Position numbers and translations under genes: made by a program. From Propionimicrobium sp963511305 (GTDB lineage Bacteria; Actinomycetota; Actinomycetes; Propionibacteriales; Propionibacteriaceae), in the NCBI GenBank assembly GCA_963511305.1, contig CAUPIJ010000021.1, positions 1 to 33,881 on the forward strand: DNA of 33,881 nt. The letters are read 5' to 3'. Shown here in pieces: positions 22,780 through 30,933 of this stretch. Numbering within the stretch: position 1 is the stretch's first letter; each line of letters opens with the position of its first letter. The notes under the pieces were generated by a model. It saw only the letters and a program-made list of their open reading frames with translations, had not been told where the DNA came from and made no database searches.

Positions 22780-24363
22780 ATGCGCCTGGGGTCAGGACCA
22801 ACGGTAAGGCATATTTTGATTAGCAACGAACCAACCAACTCCGCCGCACTGCCGGCAAATTATCAAGCAAAACTAGATGACGCCCGTCGCCTGGACGCTG
22901 CCGCTCAAGACAGCAAGGGCTTGATGGGCCAGCCCAAGGGGCTCTATACACTATTTGGCCTTGAGCTGTGGGAGCGCTTCTCCTACCTCGGCTTCCAAGC
23001 GATTCTCGCGCTTTATTTCGCCGCATCGATCGCGGACGGCGGCCTCGGCTACGACAAGGACGTCTCGTCTTCGATCGTCGCCGCATTCGGCGCAATCCTT
23101 TATCTGCTATCCATCGCCGGCGCCTGGATCGCAGACAGGGTAACCGGCACCCACCGCGCATTGCTGTGGGGCGCGATCATCATCGCGGCCGGTCACATCA
23201 CGATGGGCGTCCCCGCGGAGGTCACCACGTGGATCGGGCTTGGCCTGATCATCATCGGCACCGGCCTGCTGAAGCCGAACGTTTCGACGAAGGTCGGCGA
23301 GCTCTACCGCCCAGAAGACGCCAGGCGCGACGCCGGTTTCTCGATCTATTATGCCGGCATCAACATCGGCGCCTTCCTGGGGCCGCTGATCGTCGGTTAT
23401 CTCGGCCCGGAGGTCAACTGGCACGTCGGCTTCGGCGCCGCCGCGGTCGGCATGATCCTGGGCGTAATCCAGTACATCTTCGGCAAGCGAAACCTGGCTG
23501 GACGCGTGCGTGCAGTGCAGATCCGCGCGATGTTCAAGGCGGACAAATACTTCTGGCTAACAATCGGCCTGGTCGCCGTGGTGATCGCGCTGGCGGTGCT
23601 CTTCTCGGCGATGGCTGCCGATCCGCTCGGCCTGGTGATCAACTTGGTGACGGCGATCACCGTCATCGCGCCGATCGCCTACCTGGCCTGGATGTTCTTC
23701 AGCCCGAAGGTGACCAAGGAGGAGAAGGCAAACCTCGGCCCGTACGCGCTGCTGCTGGTCGCGCTGGTGGCCTACAACGTCACCTATTTCCAGACCGGTA
23801 ACACGCTGAACTTCATCGCCAACCAGCAGACCCACAACGTGCTCTTCGGCTTCGAGTTCCCGGGCACCTGGTATATCCCGATGATCGCGCTGGTCGAGGT
23901 CTGCGCGGGCCCGCTGCTCGCCGCGCTGTGGATCAGGATGGGCAAGCGTCAGCCGTCAGTCTCGGCGAAAGTTAGCATCGGCGTTATCCTGGGCGCAATT
24001 TCTTTCGCGATCATCGCCCTGGCAGGCGCCCTAACTGAGCACGGTCACCTGTTCGCGATGTGGTGGATCGTCGTCTCATACGCTTTCATGGGCGTTGGCG
24101 ACCTGTTCGTGCAGACGTCAGGCATGTCCGCCACCACCAGGCTGGCCCCTCGCGCATTTGCCGCGCAGACGATGGCAGTTTGGTTCTCCGCGATGGCAAT
24201 GACCCAGGGCATTCAAGCCCAGATCGTCAAGCTTTTCGACTACGACACCATGAGCAATATCACCAGCTACTTCGGCTGGCAGGCGGTCGCGATCGGCGCG
24301 GTCGGCGTCATGCTGATCGTTCTGACGCCGTGGATGCGCAAGCGCATGACCGTCGTTGGCTAG
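22780..24363 (+). CDS. POT/PTR2 family peptide:proton symporter
   Basis: A protein of up to 527 residues with about 12-14 membrane helices. The family motif for proton coupling is visible in LFGLELWERFSYLGFQAILA (ExxERFxYxG). FSIYYAGINIGAFLGPLIVG is the second POT signature, with GTGLLKPNVSTKVGELYRPE before it. It should import di- and tripeptides, supplying the downstream S15/CocE hydrolase 16 nt away. Start: ATG 22780 has no obvious ribosome binding site. A TTG at 22816, preceded by GTAAGG, gives a 515-residue protein and may be the true start. Confidence 0.92.
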   Translation: MRLGSGPTVRHILISNEPTNSAALPANYQAKLDDARRLDAAAQDSKGLMGQPKGLYTLFGLELWERFSYLGFQAILALYFAASIADGGLGYDKDVSSSIVAAFGAILYLLSIAGAWIADRVTGTHRALLWGAIIIAAGHITMGVPAEVTTWIGLGLIIIGTGLLKPNVSTKVGELYRPEDARRDAGFSIYYAGINIGAFLGPLIVGYLGPEVNWHVGFGAAAVGMILGVIQYIFGKRNLAGRVRAVQIRAMFKADKYFWLTIGLVAVVIALAVLFSAMAADPLGLVINLVTAITVIAPIAYLAWMFFSPKVTKEEKANLGPYALLLVALVAYNVTYFQTGNTLNFIANQQTHNVLFGFEFPGTWYIPMIALVEVCAGPLLAALWIRMGKRQPSVSAKVSIGVILGAISFAIIALAGALTEHGHLFAMWWIVVSYAFMGVGDLFVQTSGMSATTRLAPRAFAAQTMAVWFSAMAMTQGIQAQIVKLFDYDTMSNITSYFGWQAVAIGAVGVMLIVLTPWMRKRMTVVG

Positions 24364-24379
24364 GACTTAAGGAGGAAAA

Positions 24380-26446
24380 ATGAAATACATCTCCGATTTC
24401 CCTTACGAGGTTGAGGTCGTCGAGGACTGGATTCCACTTTCCGACGGCACCCGGCTGTGGATGAAGGCGTGGATGCCGAAGACCGAACAGAAAGTGCCCG
24501 TAATTTTGGAGTATCTGCCCTATCGGGCCGGCGACTGGACCTGGCCGCGCGACTCAGAGCGGCATCCCTACTACGCGGGTCACGGTTACGCTTCTGTTCG
24601 CGTCGATATCCGCGGCCACGGCAACTCCGAGGGCGTCCCCGGCGATGAGTACGACGCCCAGGAGCATAAGGACGGCATCGAGGTCATCAACTGGCTGGCC
24701 AGCCGCGAGTGGTCGAACGGTAATGTCGGCATGTTCGGCATTTCGTGGGGCGGCTTCAACTCGCTGCAGCTGGCCTACCTGCAACCGGAACCGCTGAAGG
24801 CGATCGTGACCGTCTGCTCCACCGACGACCGCTACGACAACGACGTACATTACATGGGCGGCTCTATGCTGGCCGTCGACATGCATGCCTGGGCGGCAAC
24901 CATGATGGCCTTCGAGTCTCGGCCCGTTGACAAGCGCGTTTGGGGCGAGAAATGGCGGGAGCAGTGGCTCAGCCGCCTAAACCAGATGAGCCCGTTCATC
25001 GACCGCTGGCTGGCGCACCAGACCCGCGACGAATACTGGCAGCACGGTTCGGTTTGCGAGGACTATTCGCGCATCAACGCCGCCGTGCTGGCAGTCGGTG
25101 GCTGGTTCGACCCGTACCGCGACACCGTCCTGCGCCTGGTCGAGAATCTTTCCGCGCTGGGCAAAAACGTCAAGGGCATCATCGGTCCCTGGTCGCACCA
25201 GTACCCTGACCGCGACCTGCGTCCTGGCCCGCACATCGACTTCCTCGGCGAGACCCTGCGTTGGTGGGACAAGTGGCTGAAGGAAAAGGACAACGACGTC
25301 ATGGACGAGCCGCTGCTGCGCACCTGGATGCTCGACGGCTACGAACCGAAGTCGGTCTACGACGAGATGCCCGGCCGCTGGATCGCCGAGCGCCAGTGGC
25401 CTAATCCAGCATATGAAAATGCCCAATTCATCCTGACGGACGGCGCTTGCCGCCCGCTCGCTCGCGAGGTCAACGGAGCCGAGGTGGCCGAGGTCAAGAG
25501 CCCGCAGGACGTCGGCCAGCTGGCCGGCCGCTACTTTCCGTTCGGTAACGAGACCGACCTGCCGGTCGATCAGCGCCCGGACGACGGCCGGAGCACCACA
25601 TTCGACTTCCCGCTTGAAGAGCCGCTGCAGATCCTGGGCAACTGCCAGGTACGGCTCAAAATCACCACCCCGGCCAGTCGAGGCCAGGTTTACGTGCGGC
25701 TGTGCGACGTCGCCCCGGACGGCTCGTCGACGCTGATCACTAGGGGAAACATGAACCTGACCGCACGCGATGGCCGCGACAAGGTGGTCGAGTTCCCAGC
25801 CGGGCAATGGGTCGACATCACGATCCCGATGACAGGCATCGCATACCAGGTGCCCGCGGGCCACTTGCTGCGCCTGGCGGTCTCCACCGCCTACTGGCCG
25901 TGGATCTGGCCGCAGGCTCAGAACGAGCCGGTCTCGATAGATCTTTCCGCTAGCTGCGTGGTCGTTCCCGAGCGCCCGAAACACGCGCAGGGCTCCGCCC
26001 AGGATTTGGCGGACAAGACGGTCGTCTTCGGCGAGCCCGTGCAGCCGCCGCTGATCGACGTCGAGTACCCCGAGGAGGGTCGCTCCGGCGCTCGCCGTCC
26101 CGAGCGGCAGATCAGCTTCGACGTCGCAAAGCAGGAGACGATGATTCAGGTCGACCCGATGTACGGCGGCACCCGTGTCTACCCGGACGGCCTGCGCTAC
26201 AACGAGGACGCAGTCGAACGCTACTGGATCAACTGGGACGACCCGACCTCGGCGCGCACAGAGGCGCAGTGGCGAGTTGAGCTGAAACGCCCAGATCTGA
26301 GCTGGCAGGCATCGTTGACCGCCGACACCCGCATCTGCTGCGACGAGAAAAACTTCTATACCCAATCTGTCGTGGAGTGCTTCGACGCCGACGAAAAAAT
26401 CTTCGCGAAGACCTGGCAGGAGACCATTCCGCGGGAGGCCAGCTAA
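24380..26446 (+). CDS. CocE/NonD family serine hydrolase (S15, X-Pro dipeptidyl-peptidase-like)
   Basis: A 688-residue alpha/beta hydrolase. The N-terminal catalytic domain has DGTRLWMKAWMP, VDIRGHGNSEG, and the nucleophile motif GISWGG with Ser122. Asp244 in GGWFDPYRD and His273 in GPWSHQYP complete the triad. The C-terminal jelly-roll domain (about 380-560, LQILGNCQVRLKITTPASRG, then YQVPAGHLLRLAVSTAYWP) is typical of the PepX C-terminal domain. A further C-terminal extension of about 110 residues is present. No signal peptide is seen, so it is cytosolic. Members are X-Pro dipeptidyl-peptidases or esterases; the coupling to a peptide importer 16 nt upstream favours a peptidase. A perfect ribosome binding site (AAGGAGG) precedes ATG 24380. 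Confidence 0.93.
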   Translation: MKYISDFPYEVEVVEDWIPLSDGTRLWMKAWMPKTEQKVPVILEYLPYRAGDWTWPRDSERHPYYAGHGYASVRVDIRGHGNSEGVPGDEYDAQEHKDGIEVINWLASREWSNGNVGMFGISWGGFNSLQLAYLQPEPLKAIVTVCSTDDRYDNDVHYMGGSMLAVDMHAWAATMMAFESRPVDKRVWGEKWREQWLSRLNQMSPFIDRWLAHQTRDEYWQHGSVCEDYSRINAAVLAVGGWFDPYRDTVLRLVENLSALGKNVKGIIGPWSHQYPDRDLRPGPHIDFLGETLRWWDKWLKEKDNDVMDEPLLRTWMLDGYEPKSVYDEMPGRWIAERQWPNPAYENAQFILTDGACRPLAREVNGAEVAEVKSPQDVGQLAGRYFPFGNETDLPVDQRPDDGRSTTFDFPLEEPLQILGNCQVRLKITTPASRGQVYVRLCDVAPDGSSTLITRGNMNLTARDGRDKVVEFPAGQWVDITIPMTGIAYQVPAGHLLRLAVSTAYWPWIWPQAQNEPVSIDLSASCVVVPERPKHAQGSAQDLADKTVVFGEPVQPPLIDVEYPEEGRSGARRPERQISFDVAKQETMIQVDPMYGGTRVYPDGLRYNEDAVERYWINWDDPTSARTEAQWRVELKRPDLSWQASLTADTRICCDEKNFYTQSVVECFDADEKIFAKTWQETIPREAS

Positions 26447-26448
26447 CG

Positions 26449-26484
26449 CATAACGCTCGTGCTAGCAAGTTATGCTTTTAGCAC
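26449..26484. promoter_or_regulatory. Nested dyads over the ligase start region
   Basis: CATAAC (26449-26454) pairs with GTTATG (26469-26474), and GTGCTA (26459-26464) pairs with TAGCAC (26479-26484). TGCTAGCA (26460-26467) is itself a palindrome. A TATGCT box (26471-26476) lies inside, 9 nt before ATG 26486. The arrangement looks like a promoter with an overlapping operator separating the peptide genes from the ligase-thiolase genes. Confidence 0.4.
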
Positions 26485-26485
26485 G

Positions 26486-27445
26486 ATGCTGTTGCCTCCA
26501 ACCGCCGAGGCGGTTTCCCAGTTCTGGCTCGCCCACGAGCGCGGCGAGCGCGTCGGTCTGCGCACTTCCGGAACCACTACGGGAAACGGCAGGGTTATCG
26601 TTCGCTCGACAGGCTCCTGGGTGGCTAGCTTCGGCAGCCTGGCCGCGAGCTTCGGCCTGGATTCCGGCATGAGGATGTGGATTCCTGGGCCGTTTTCCTC
26701 GACGATGAACCTGTTTGCGGCGGTACTCGCCGAGTACCTGGGTGGGCTCTGGAGCACCGAGCCGCGCGGCATGAATATCGCGCAGCTGACCCCGGCGACG
26801 CTGGAAAGGCTGCTAGCCGAGGGCGTCCCCGAGGGAATCACTAGAGCGATCGTGGCTGGCGACGGGATGAGTGTAAAGCTGCGGGATCGAGCCAGGCGGA
26901 GCGGCCTGGATGTGCTGCACTACTACGGCGCCACTGAGCTCTCCCTGGTTGCGGTGGGCACGTGCTGCAACGATCTGCGGCTGTTCGACCGCGTGCAGGC
27001 AAGGCTGGATGGCCAGACACTATGGGTGCGCTCCCCCTGGCTGGCAGACGACTATGCCGAGAGCAACGAACAATTTGAGTTCCGAGACGGTTTCGTGACG
27101 GTCGGTGATCAGGCTCGGTTGAGCGGCGAGCGGATTTGGTTGTTGGGCCGTCCCGGCACGATCACTACCGCTGGACAGACGATATTTCTTGCCCCGCTGC
27201 GCGAGCGCCTGAGCGAGGTGGCAAGCGGCGAATTTTGGCTCGGCGGACTGCCCAACGAGAGCGTCGGCCAGGTGCTGACCGTGGCCTGCACGCCCGCGGA
27301 TCTGCCCGTGTTGCGTGGCTGGGCGCGCGAAAACCTGAGCGGCGCCGACCGGCCAAGACGCTGGATCGCTTGCGAGGACTTTCCGCTGACCGAAGCCGGC
27401 AAGCTGGACGAGCGCGCGCTAGTTGAGAGGCTGGTGGCATCGTGA
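26486..27445 (+). CDS. Short AMP-binding acyl-CoA synthetase/ligase-like protein
   Basis: A 319-residue adenylate-forming enzyme, starting MLLPPTAEAVSQFWLAHERG. Motifs: the phosphate loop RTSGTTTGNGR, YYGATELSL (substrate pocket, normally YGxTE), VTVGDQARLSG (ATP-ribose Asp), GRPGTITTAGQTI (hinge region) and the catalytic-Lys motif FPLTEAGKLDE. It is much shorter than the usual 450-550 residues: the N-terminal part before the phosphate loop is nearly absent, as in some compact MenE/VraA-like ligases. GTG 26459 would add nine residues; I prefer ATG 26486, 9 nt behind a TATGCT box (leaderless). It overlaps the thiolase by 4 nt, so the two act in one acyl-CoA pathway. The acid substrate is unknown. 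Confidence 0.78.
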   Translation: MLLPPTAEAVSQFWLAHERGERVGLRTSGTTTGNGRVIVRSTGSWVASFGSLAASFGLDSGMRMWIPGPFSSTMNLFAAVLAEYLGGLWSTEPRGMNIAQLTPATLERLLAEGVPEGITRAIVAGDGMSVKLRDRARRSGLDVLHYYGATELSLVAVGTCCNDLRLFDRVQARLDGQTLWVRSPWLADDYAESNEQFEFRDGFVTVGDQARLSGERIWLLGRPGTITTAGQTIFLAPLRERLSEVASGEFWLGGLPNESVGQVLTVACTPADLPVLRGWARENLSGADRPRRWIACEDFPLTEAGKLDERALVERLVAS

Positions 27446-28566
27446 ATCTAGCTCCCGTCATCATCGCGGCTGCCCGAACCGCCATAGGAACGACGGGCGG
27501 CATGTTCGCAAATCTGGACACCACCGATCTGGCGGCACCCGTCGTCGGCCGCCTGGCGCGCGGGCGCGAGGAACAGATTAGTGAGGTTGTGCTGGGCAAC
27601 GTCCGCGGACCCGGCGGAAATCCTGCGAGGCTTGCCGCGCTCGCGGCCGGGCTGGCCGAGGTGCCGGCGCTAACCCTGGATCGCCAGTGCGGCTCGGGCA
27701 TGGCCGCGCTCGAATACGCCTATCACCGACTGCGCAGCGAATCGGGCTTCGTCGTCGCGGGTGGCGTGCAGGCTGCCAGCACGCAGCCGATCACCACCTG
27801 GCCGCCCGGTCACCCTCGCTCGGGTGAGACCTACATAAGGGCACCATTCGCGCCGCCACCCTGGGATGATCCCGAACTCGGCCTTGCCGCTGACTTGCTG
27901 GCCGAGGAGTGCGGCGTCACTCGCGAACGTCAGGATGCCTACGCGCTGCGCTCGCATCAGAGGGCGCTGGAAAGCCGCGAGTCAGGCGTCTTCGATGCCG
28001 AGATAATCGAGGTCGCGGGGCATGCCAGGGACGAGCGTCCCCGAGCCTTCACTGCGCAGCGGCTGGCCAGGTTCCGGCCGGCGTTTAGAGACGGTGGCAC
28101 CGTCACGGCCGCCAACTGCTGCGGGGTAAACGATGCCGCAGCTGCGGTACTGATGGTCGACGGCGAGACCTTCGAGAGGCTCGGCATTCCCGGCTTGCGG
28201 GTACTCGGCGCGGTCAGCGCCACCTGCAACCCGGATCGTCCCGGTTGGGGAATCGTCCCAACGGTAGAAAAGCTAGGCAGGCCAATCGGCACCGACACGC
28301 TGATCGAGTTCAACGAGGCGTTCGCAGGTCAGGTGCTGGCCTGCGCAGATGCGCTGGGCATTGACGAGCGCAAAATTTGCCCGCAGGGCGGCGCGATCGG
28401 GCTAGGCCACCCGTGGGCAGCGTCGGGCGCGGTGCTGACCGTGCGGCTGTTCTCGCAGCTGGTGGGCCATGAGCGTAAAGCCGCGCTGCAACCGGGTAGG
28501 CTCGGGCTTGCTGCCATCGCGATCGGCGGCGGCATGGGTAGCGCGCTGCTGGTTCGGGCCTGTTAA
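27442..28566 (+). CDS. VraB-like thiolase family protein lacking one catalytic Cys
   Basis: A 374-residue thiolase-fold protein. The acylated Cys is in TLDRQCGSGMAALEYA, the NEAF motif is FNEAFAGQVLACADALG and the His motif is GGAIGLGHPWAASGAVLTV. The last canonical motif, normally C-I-GGG-x-G, reads AIAIGGGMGSA: the base Cys is Ala. As I recall, Staphylococcus VraB also lacks this Cys and shares VLGNV-x-G-x-GGN-x-AR and GGTVTAAN-x-C; VraB is likewise next to an acyl-CoA ligase (VraA). Length is slightly short for the family (about 390). The GTG start overlaps the ligase stop (GTGA). Without the second Cys, normal Claisen condensation or thiolysis may be altered, so the reaction is uncertain. 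Confidence 0.82.
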   Translation: MNLAPVIIAAARTAIGTTGGMFANLDTTDLAAPVVGRLARGREEQISEVVLGNVRGPGGNPARLAALAAGLAEVPALTLDRQCGSGMAALEYAYHRLRSESGFVVAGGVQAASTQPITTWPPGHPRSGETYIRAPFAPPPWDDPELGLAADLLAEECGVTRERQDAYALRSHQRALESRESGVFDAEIIEVAGHARDERPRAFTAQRLARFRPAFRDGGTVTAANCCGVNDAAAAVLMVDGETFERLGIPGLRVLGAVSATCNPDRPGWGIVPTVEKLGRPIGTDTLIEFNEAFAGQVLACADALGIDERKICPQGGAIGLGHPWAASGAVLTVRLFSQLVGHERKAALQPGRLGLAAIAIGGGMGSALLVRAC

Positions 28567-28592
28567 TGGCAAAATAGAGCAAGGAGGCGAAG

Positions 28593-28955
28593 ATGTTTGG
28601 GATCAACTCGGGCGAGTTCATCGTGCTGTTGATCGTCGCTGCCCTCGTGCTCGGCCCCAAAAACATTGCGCAGGCCATCCGCTGGCTGCGCTCGCTGCTG
28701 GACATGTTCCGCAAGTGGAGCGCCCAGCTGCGCGCCGAGACCTCGCTCGATCTGAGCGAGCTAATGCCCGAGGACATCGAGCAGCTTCGCAAACTGAGAA
28801 ACCTAGATTTATCGTCTTACAATCCCAAGACGATGATCCGCCAAACCGTCCAGGAGGAACTGGACGCTTGGCTAAAGACGGCCGGCTCGCAGGAGCGGGT
28901 AAAAAATTCGCTACCGGCCGAGACCGAGCCGGCTAAGGACGGAGATAACCAATGA
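28593..28955 (+). CDS. tatB: Sec-independent translocase TatB-like protein
   Basis: A 120-residue protein with one N-terminal membrane helix (MFGINSGEFIVLLIVAALVL), a Gly-Pro turn (GPKNIAQAIRWLRSLL) and an amphipathic helix, then a charged tail. Glu8 near the start and the longer tail favour TatB, which forms the twin-arginine receptor with TatC. A perfect ribosome binding site (AAGGAGG) lies nine nt before ATG 28593. The stop overlaps the tatA start by 4 nt. Gene order tatB-tatA-tatC is less common in Actinobacteria, where tatA-tatC often stand alone (family knowledge). Confidence 0.88.
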   Translation: MFGINSGEFIVLLIVAALVLGPKNIAQAIRWLRSLLDMFRKWSAQLRAETSLDLSELMPEDIEQLRKLRNLDLSSYNPKTMIRQTVQEELDAWLKTAGSQERVKNSLPAETEPAKDGDNQ

Positions 28956-29176
28956 GACCAAGCCATTTGATAGTCATCGCCATCGTGCTAATTCTGCTGT
29001 TCGGCGCCTCCAAGCTGCCCGAGCTTGCCCGCTCGCTTGGCAAGTCGGCCAAGATCCTCAAGAGCGAGTTGAGCGACCTGACCGACGACGACCAAAAGGC
29101 GGTTGAGGGCAATAAGACCGATGGCTCACAGACCGATGGCTCACAGGCCGAGAAGAGCGACGAGGACTCCAAGTAA
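28952..29176 (+). CDS. tatA: Twin-arginine translocase TatA
   Basis: A 74-residue protein. The helix HLIVIAIVLILLFGASKLPE and the amphipathic ELARSLGKSAKILKSEL match TatA, including the FGxxKLPE hinge. The C-terminal tail contains a tandem TDGSQ-TDGSQ repeat and is strongly acidic. TatA oligomers form the conduit for folded proteins. The start overlaps tatB by 4 nt; tatC begins 3 nt after its stop. Confidence 0.92.
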   Translation: MRPSHLIVIAIVLILLFGASKLPELARSLGKSAKILKSELSDLTDDDQKAVEGNKTDGSQTDGSQAEKSDEDSK

Positions 29177-29179
29177 TAA

Positions 29180-29965
29180 ATGAATCGACGTAACCCCGAA
29201 GCGAGGATGAGTGTCCTCGGTCACCTTCGGGAAGCCAGGCGACGGGTGCTGTGGGCGCTCGTCGGCGTCGTTGTGGGAGCCATCGGCGGCTGGTTTCTGG
29301 TGGATCCGGTGATGAATTTCATGCTGGCACCGCTGCACGAGATCGCCGGCCCGAAAACCCAGATCAACTTTCAGACCATCGGTGCCGCCTTCGACCTGAA
29401 GCTGCAAATATCAATCTGGCTAGGTGTTTTGATCTCATCGCCGTGGTGGATTTTCCAGATCCTGGCGTTCGTCGCACCGGGCCTTAAGCGTCGCGAGAAG
29501 CGCTGGCTAGCGCTCTTCGGAGTCGCCGGCATTGCGCTGTTCGCGGCGGGAGCGGCCTGCGGGGTATGGGTGGCGCCCAAAGCAGTATCCATCTTGCAGA
29601 GCTTCGTGCCCGACGGGGCGTACTCGCTGATCCTCGCATCGAGTTACGTCACCTTTTATATGCGCCTGGTGATCGCGTTCGGCATCTCGTTCTTGGCCCC
29701 CGAGGTGCTGGTGATGCTTGGCGCGCTAGGCCTAGTAAGCGCCAAGACCATGCTGAAGGGTTGGCGCTGGGCGACGATGATCGCATTCATTTTTGCGGGC
29801 GTCGCAAACCCGCTGCCGAGCCCCTGGCCCATGATCGTGCAGGCGCTGATTCTGCTCGGTCTCTATTTCCTGGCCGTTCTGATCACATGGCTGCTGCAGC
29901 GAGGCCGCAGGCCGACCGTTGAGAGCGGCGAAAAGAAAATCGACTATAAGGAGAAAAATGTCTGA
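29180..29965 (+). CDS. tatC: Twin-arginine translocase TatC
   Basis: A 261-residue protein with six predicted membrane helices. The conserved N-terminal MSVLGHLREARRRVLWALVG and the following FQTIGAAFDLKLQISIWLGV and SSPWWIFQILAFVAPGLKRR are TatC landmarks. TatC binds the twin-arginine signal of exported folded proteins, commonly redox cofactor enzymes. ATG 29180 is 3 nt after tatA; an internal ATG at 29207 lies too close to its own purine stretch to be preferred. The gene ends in a Lys-rich cytoplasmic tail. The DUF6457 gene starts 8 nt before its end. Confidence 0.95.
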   Translation: MNRRNPEARMSVLGHLREARRRVLWALVGVVVGAIGGWFLVDPVMNFMLAPLHEIAGPKTQINFQTIGAAFDLKLQISIWLGVLISSPWWIFQILAFVAPGLKRREKRWLALFGVAGIALFAAGAACGVWVAPKAVSILQSFVPDGAYSLILASSYVTFYMRLVIAFGISFLAPEVLVMLGALGLVSAKTMLKGWRWATMIAFIFAGVANPLPSPWPMIVQALILLGLYFLAVLITWLLQRGRRPTVESGEKKIDYKEKNV

Positions 29966-30218
29966 CCCGGCACAGTCCAAAGAACACAAGCAGTGGTTAG
30001 CTCAGGTGACAGAGGAATTGGGTCTCGAAGCCGACGTGCTAGAGGCCGAGGACGCCCTGTTAAACATGACCGCCAGCGTAGCCCACGGCCCAAGCCGTCC
30101 GGCCGCCCCGATCACGGCCTACCTGATCGGCTTCGCGGCGGGTTCTCGTGGTATTGACGCCTCCGAAGCCGCCAACAAGCTGAGCGAGCTGGCGAAAGAT
30201 TGGCGGGCTGAGGGCTAA
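29958..30218 (+). CDS. DUF6457 family protein
   Basis: An 86-residue acidic protein from ATG 29958, with AAGGAG 6 nt upstream; the 13 residues added by an earlier start are not needed. It reads MSDPAQSKEHKQWLAQVTEE, then a segment resembling LLNMTASVAHGPSRPAAPIT and ending AANKLSELAKDWRAEG. Small proteins with the core VAHGVxRPAAPLTxFLxGxAAG are, as I recall, DUF6457, sometimes fused to or adjacent to MobA-type molybdopterin guanylyltransferases. This would link it to molybdenum cofactor metabolism, matching the Tat and TorD-like genes around it. It overlaps the tatC end by 8 nt, so it belongs to the same transcript. Confidence 0.7.
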   Translation: MSDPAQSKEHKQWLAQVTEELGLEADVLEAEDALLNMTASVAHGPSRPAAPITAYLIGFAAGSRGIDASEAANKLSELAKDWRAEG

Positions 30219-30253
30219 CCGTTGAGCGGTTTCGCTGACGGGCGGCTAAGGGT

Positions 30254-30263
30254 TTGCATGCAA
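30254..30263. promoter_or_regulatory. Perfect palindrome upstream of the TorD-like gene
   Basis: TTGCATGCAA is a perfect 10-bp palindrome, 17 nt before the probable TTG start (30280). It is the only symmetric element in the 60-nt gap after the DUF6457 gene. A hairpin-like repeat (30219-30241, CCGT-AGCG with CGCT-ACGG) precedes it and may act as a weak terminator. Confidence 0.35.
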
Positions 30264-30279
30264 GCAACAGGTGATTTGA

Positions 30280-30933
30280 TTGTGTGATTTCAACCCGATG
30301 GAGGCTTCGCGAAGCGACGACGTGATAGGTCGTGGTGTGCGGCTCGCGACCGTAGCCAACGTGCTTTCGATGCTGTTTTCGCAAGCTCCAGAAGCCGGGC
30401 TGCTAGAAAATATCACCGACGCCGAGCTGCTACGCCTCTGGCCGCTACGCGACGACGTCTCCAGGCAGGGCGTGCAGATGTTGCTGAACAGCGACGAGCA
30501 CAGCGGAATCATGTCTCGCGACTTTCGTCACCTATTCGGTTTCAACGGCTGCCTGCCCGTCACCTGCGACGACGTGCAGTCGGCCTGCCAGGATAGCTGC
30601 TCCAGCAAAATATCGAGTTCCAGCAGGGTGGTTAGCAAGCCGCGCTACCCGAATCTTCCAGAAGCCCACCTGGCTAATATCTTGGCCAGCTGCGCGATGC
30701 TGCTGGGCAAGATGACTGCGGCGAACCGATCGAATCTGGATTCCCGAAAGCTTGAAATAGCTGAACGCCTGCTCGACCTGGTCGACAGTTGCGTTCTGCC
30801 GCTCGGAGGCTTTGTGGCTGATGGCCTGGCTGAAAACGCCCAGAGCCAGACCTATCGCGCTGTTGGCTTTCTACTTCGCGGCTTCATGACCGAGGTTAAG
30901 GACCTGACACAGGCTCTGGTTGACGATGAATGA
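30280..30933 (+). CDS. Divergent TorD/DmsD-family molybdoenzyme chaperone
   Basis: A 217-residue all-helical protein. The family pattern is recognisable although diverged: an N-terminal LSMLFSQAPEAGLLENITDA segment ending RLWPL, MSRDFRHLFGFNGCLPVTCD (where members have a DYxRLFxGP block), YPNLPEAHLANILASCAMLL (normally E-x-DH), and a C-terminal VLPLGGFVADGLAENAQSQT helix pair. The canonical E-x-x-DH is replaced by LPEAHL. The central stretch has many Ser and three Cys (QSACQDSC), unlike typical members. TorD-type proteins bind and protect Tat-exported molybdoenzymes during cofactor insertion. The TTG at 30280 has AGGTGA 5 nt before it; ATG 30298 is an alternative. It overlaps the next gene by 8 nt. 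Confidence 0.65.
   Translation: MCDFNPMEASRSDDVIGRGVRLATVANVLSMLFSQAPEAGLLENITDAELLRLWPLRDDVSRQGVQMLLNSDEHSGIMSRDFRHLFGFNGCLPVTCDDVQSACQDSCSSKISSSSRVVSKPRYPNLPEAHLANILASCAMLLGKMTAANRSNLDSRKLEIAERLLDLVDSCVLPLGGFVADGLAENAQSQTYRAVGFLLRGFMTEVKDLTQALVDDE

Noticed and set aside
24977..26365. Minus-strand open frame of 462 codons
   Set aside because: Antisense shadow of the S15/CocE hydrolase, which has its triad, domain pattern and a perfect ribosome binding site. Long antisense frames are expected in GC-rich coding DNA.
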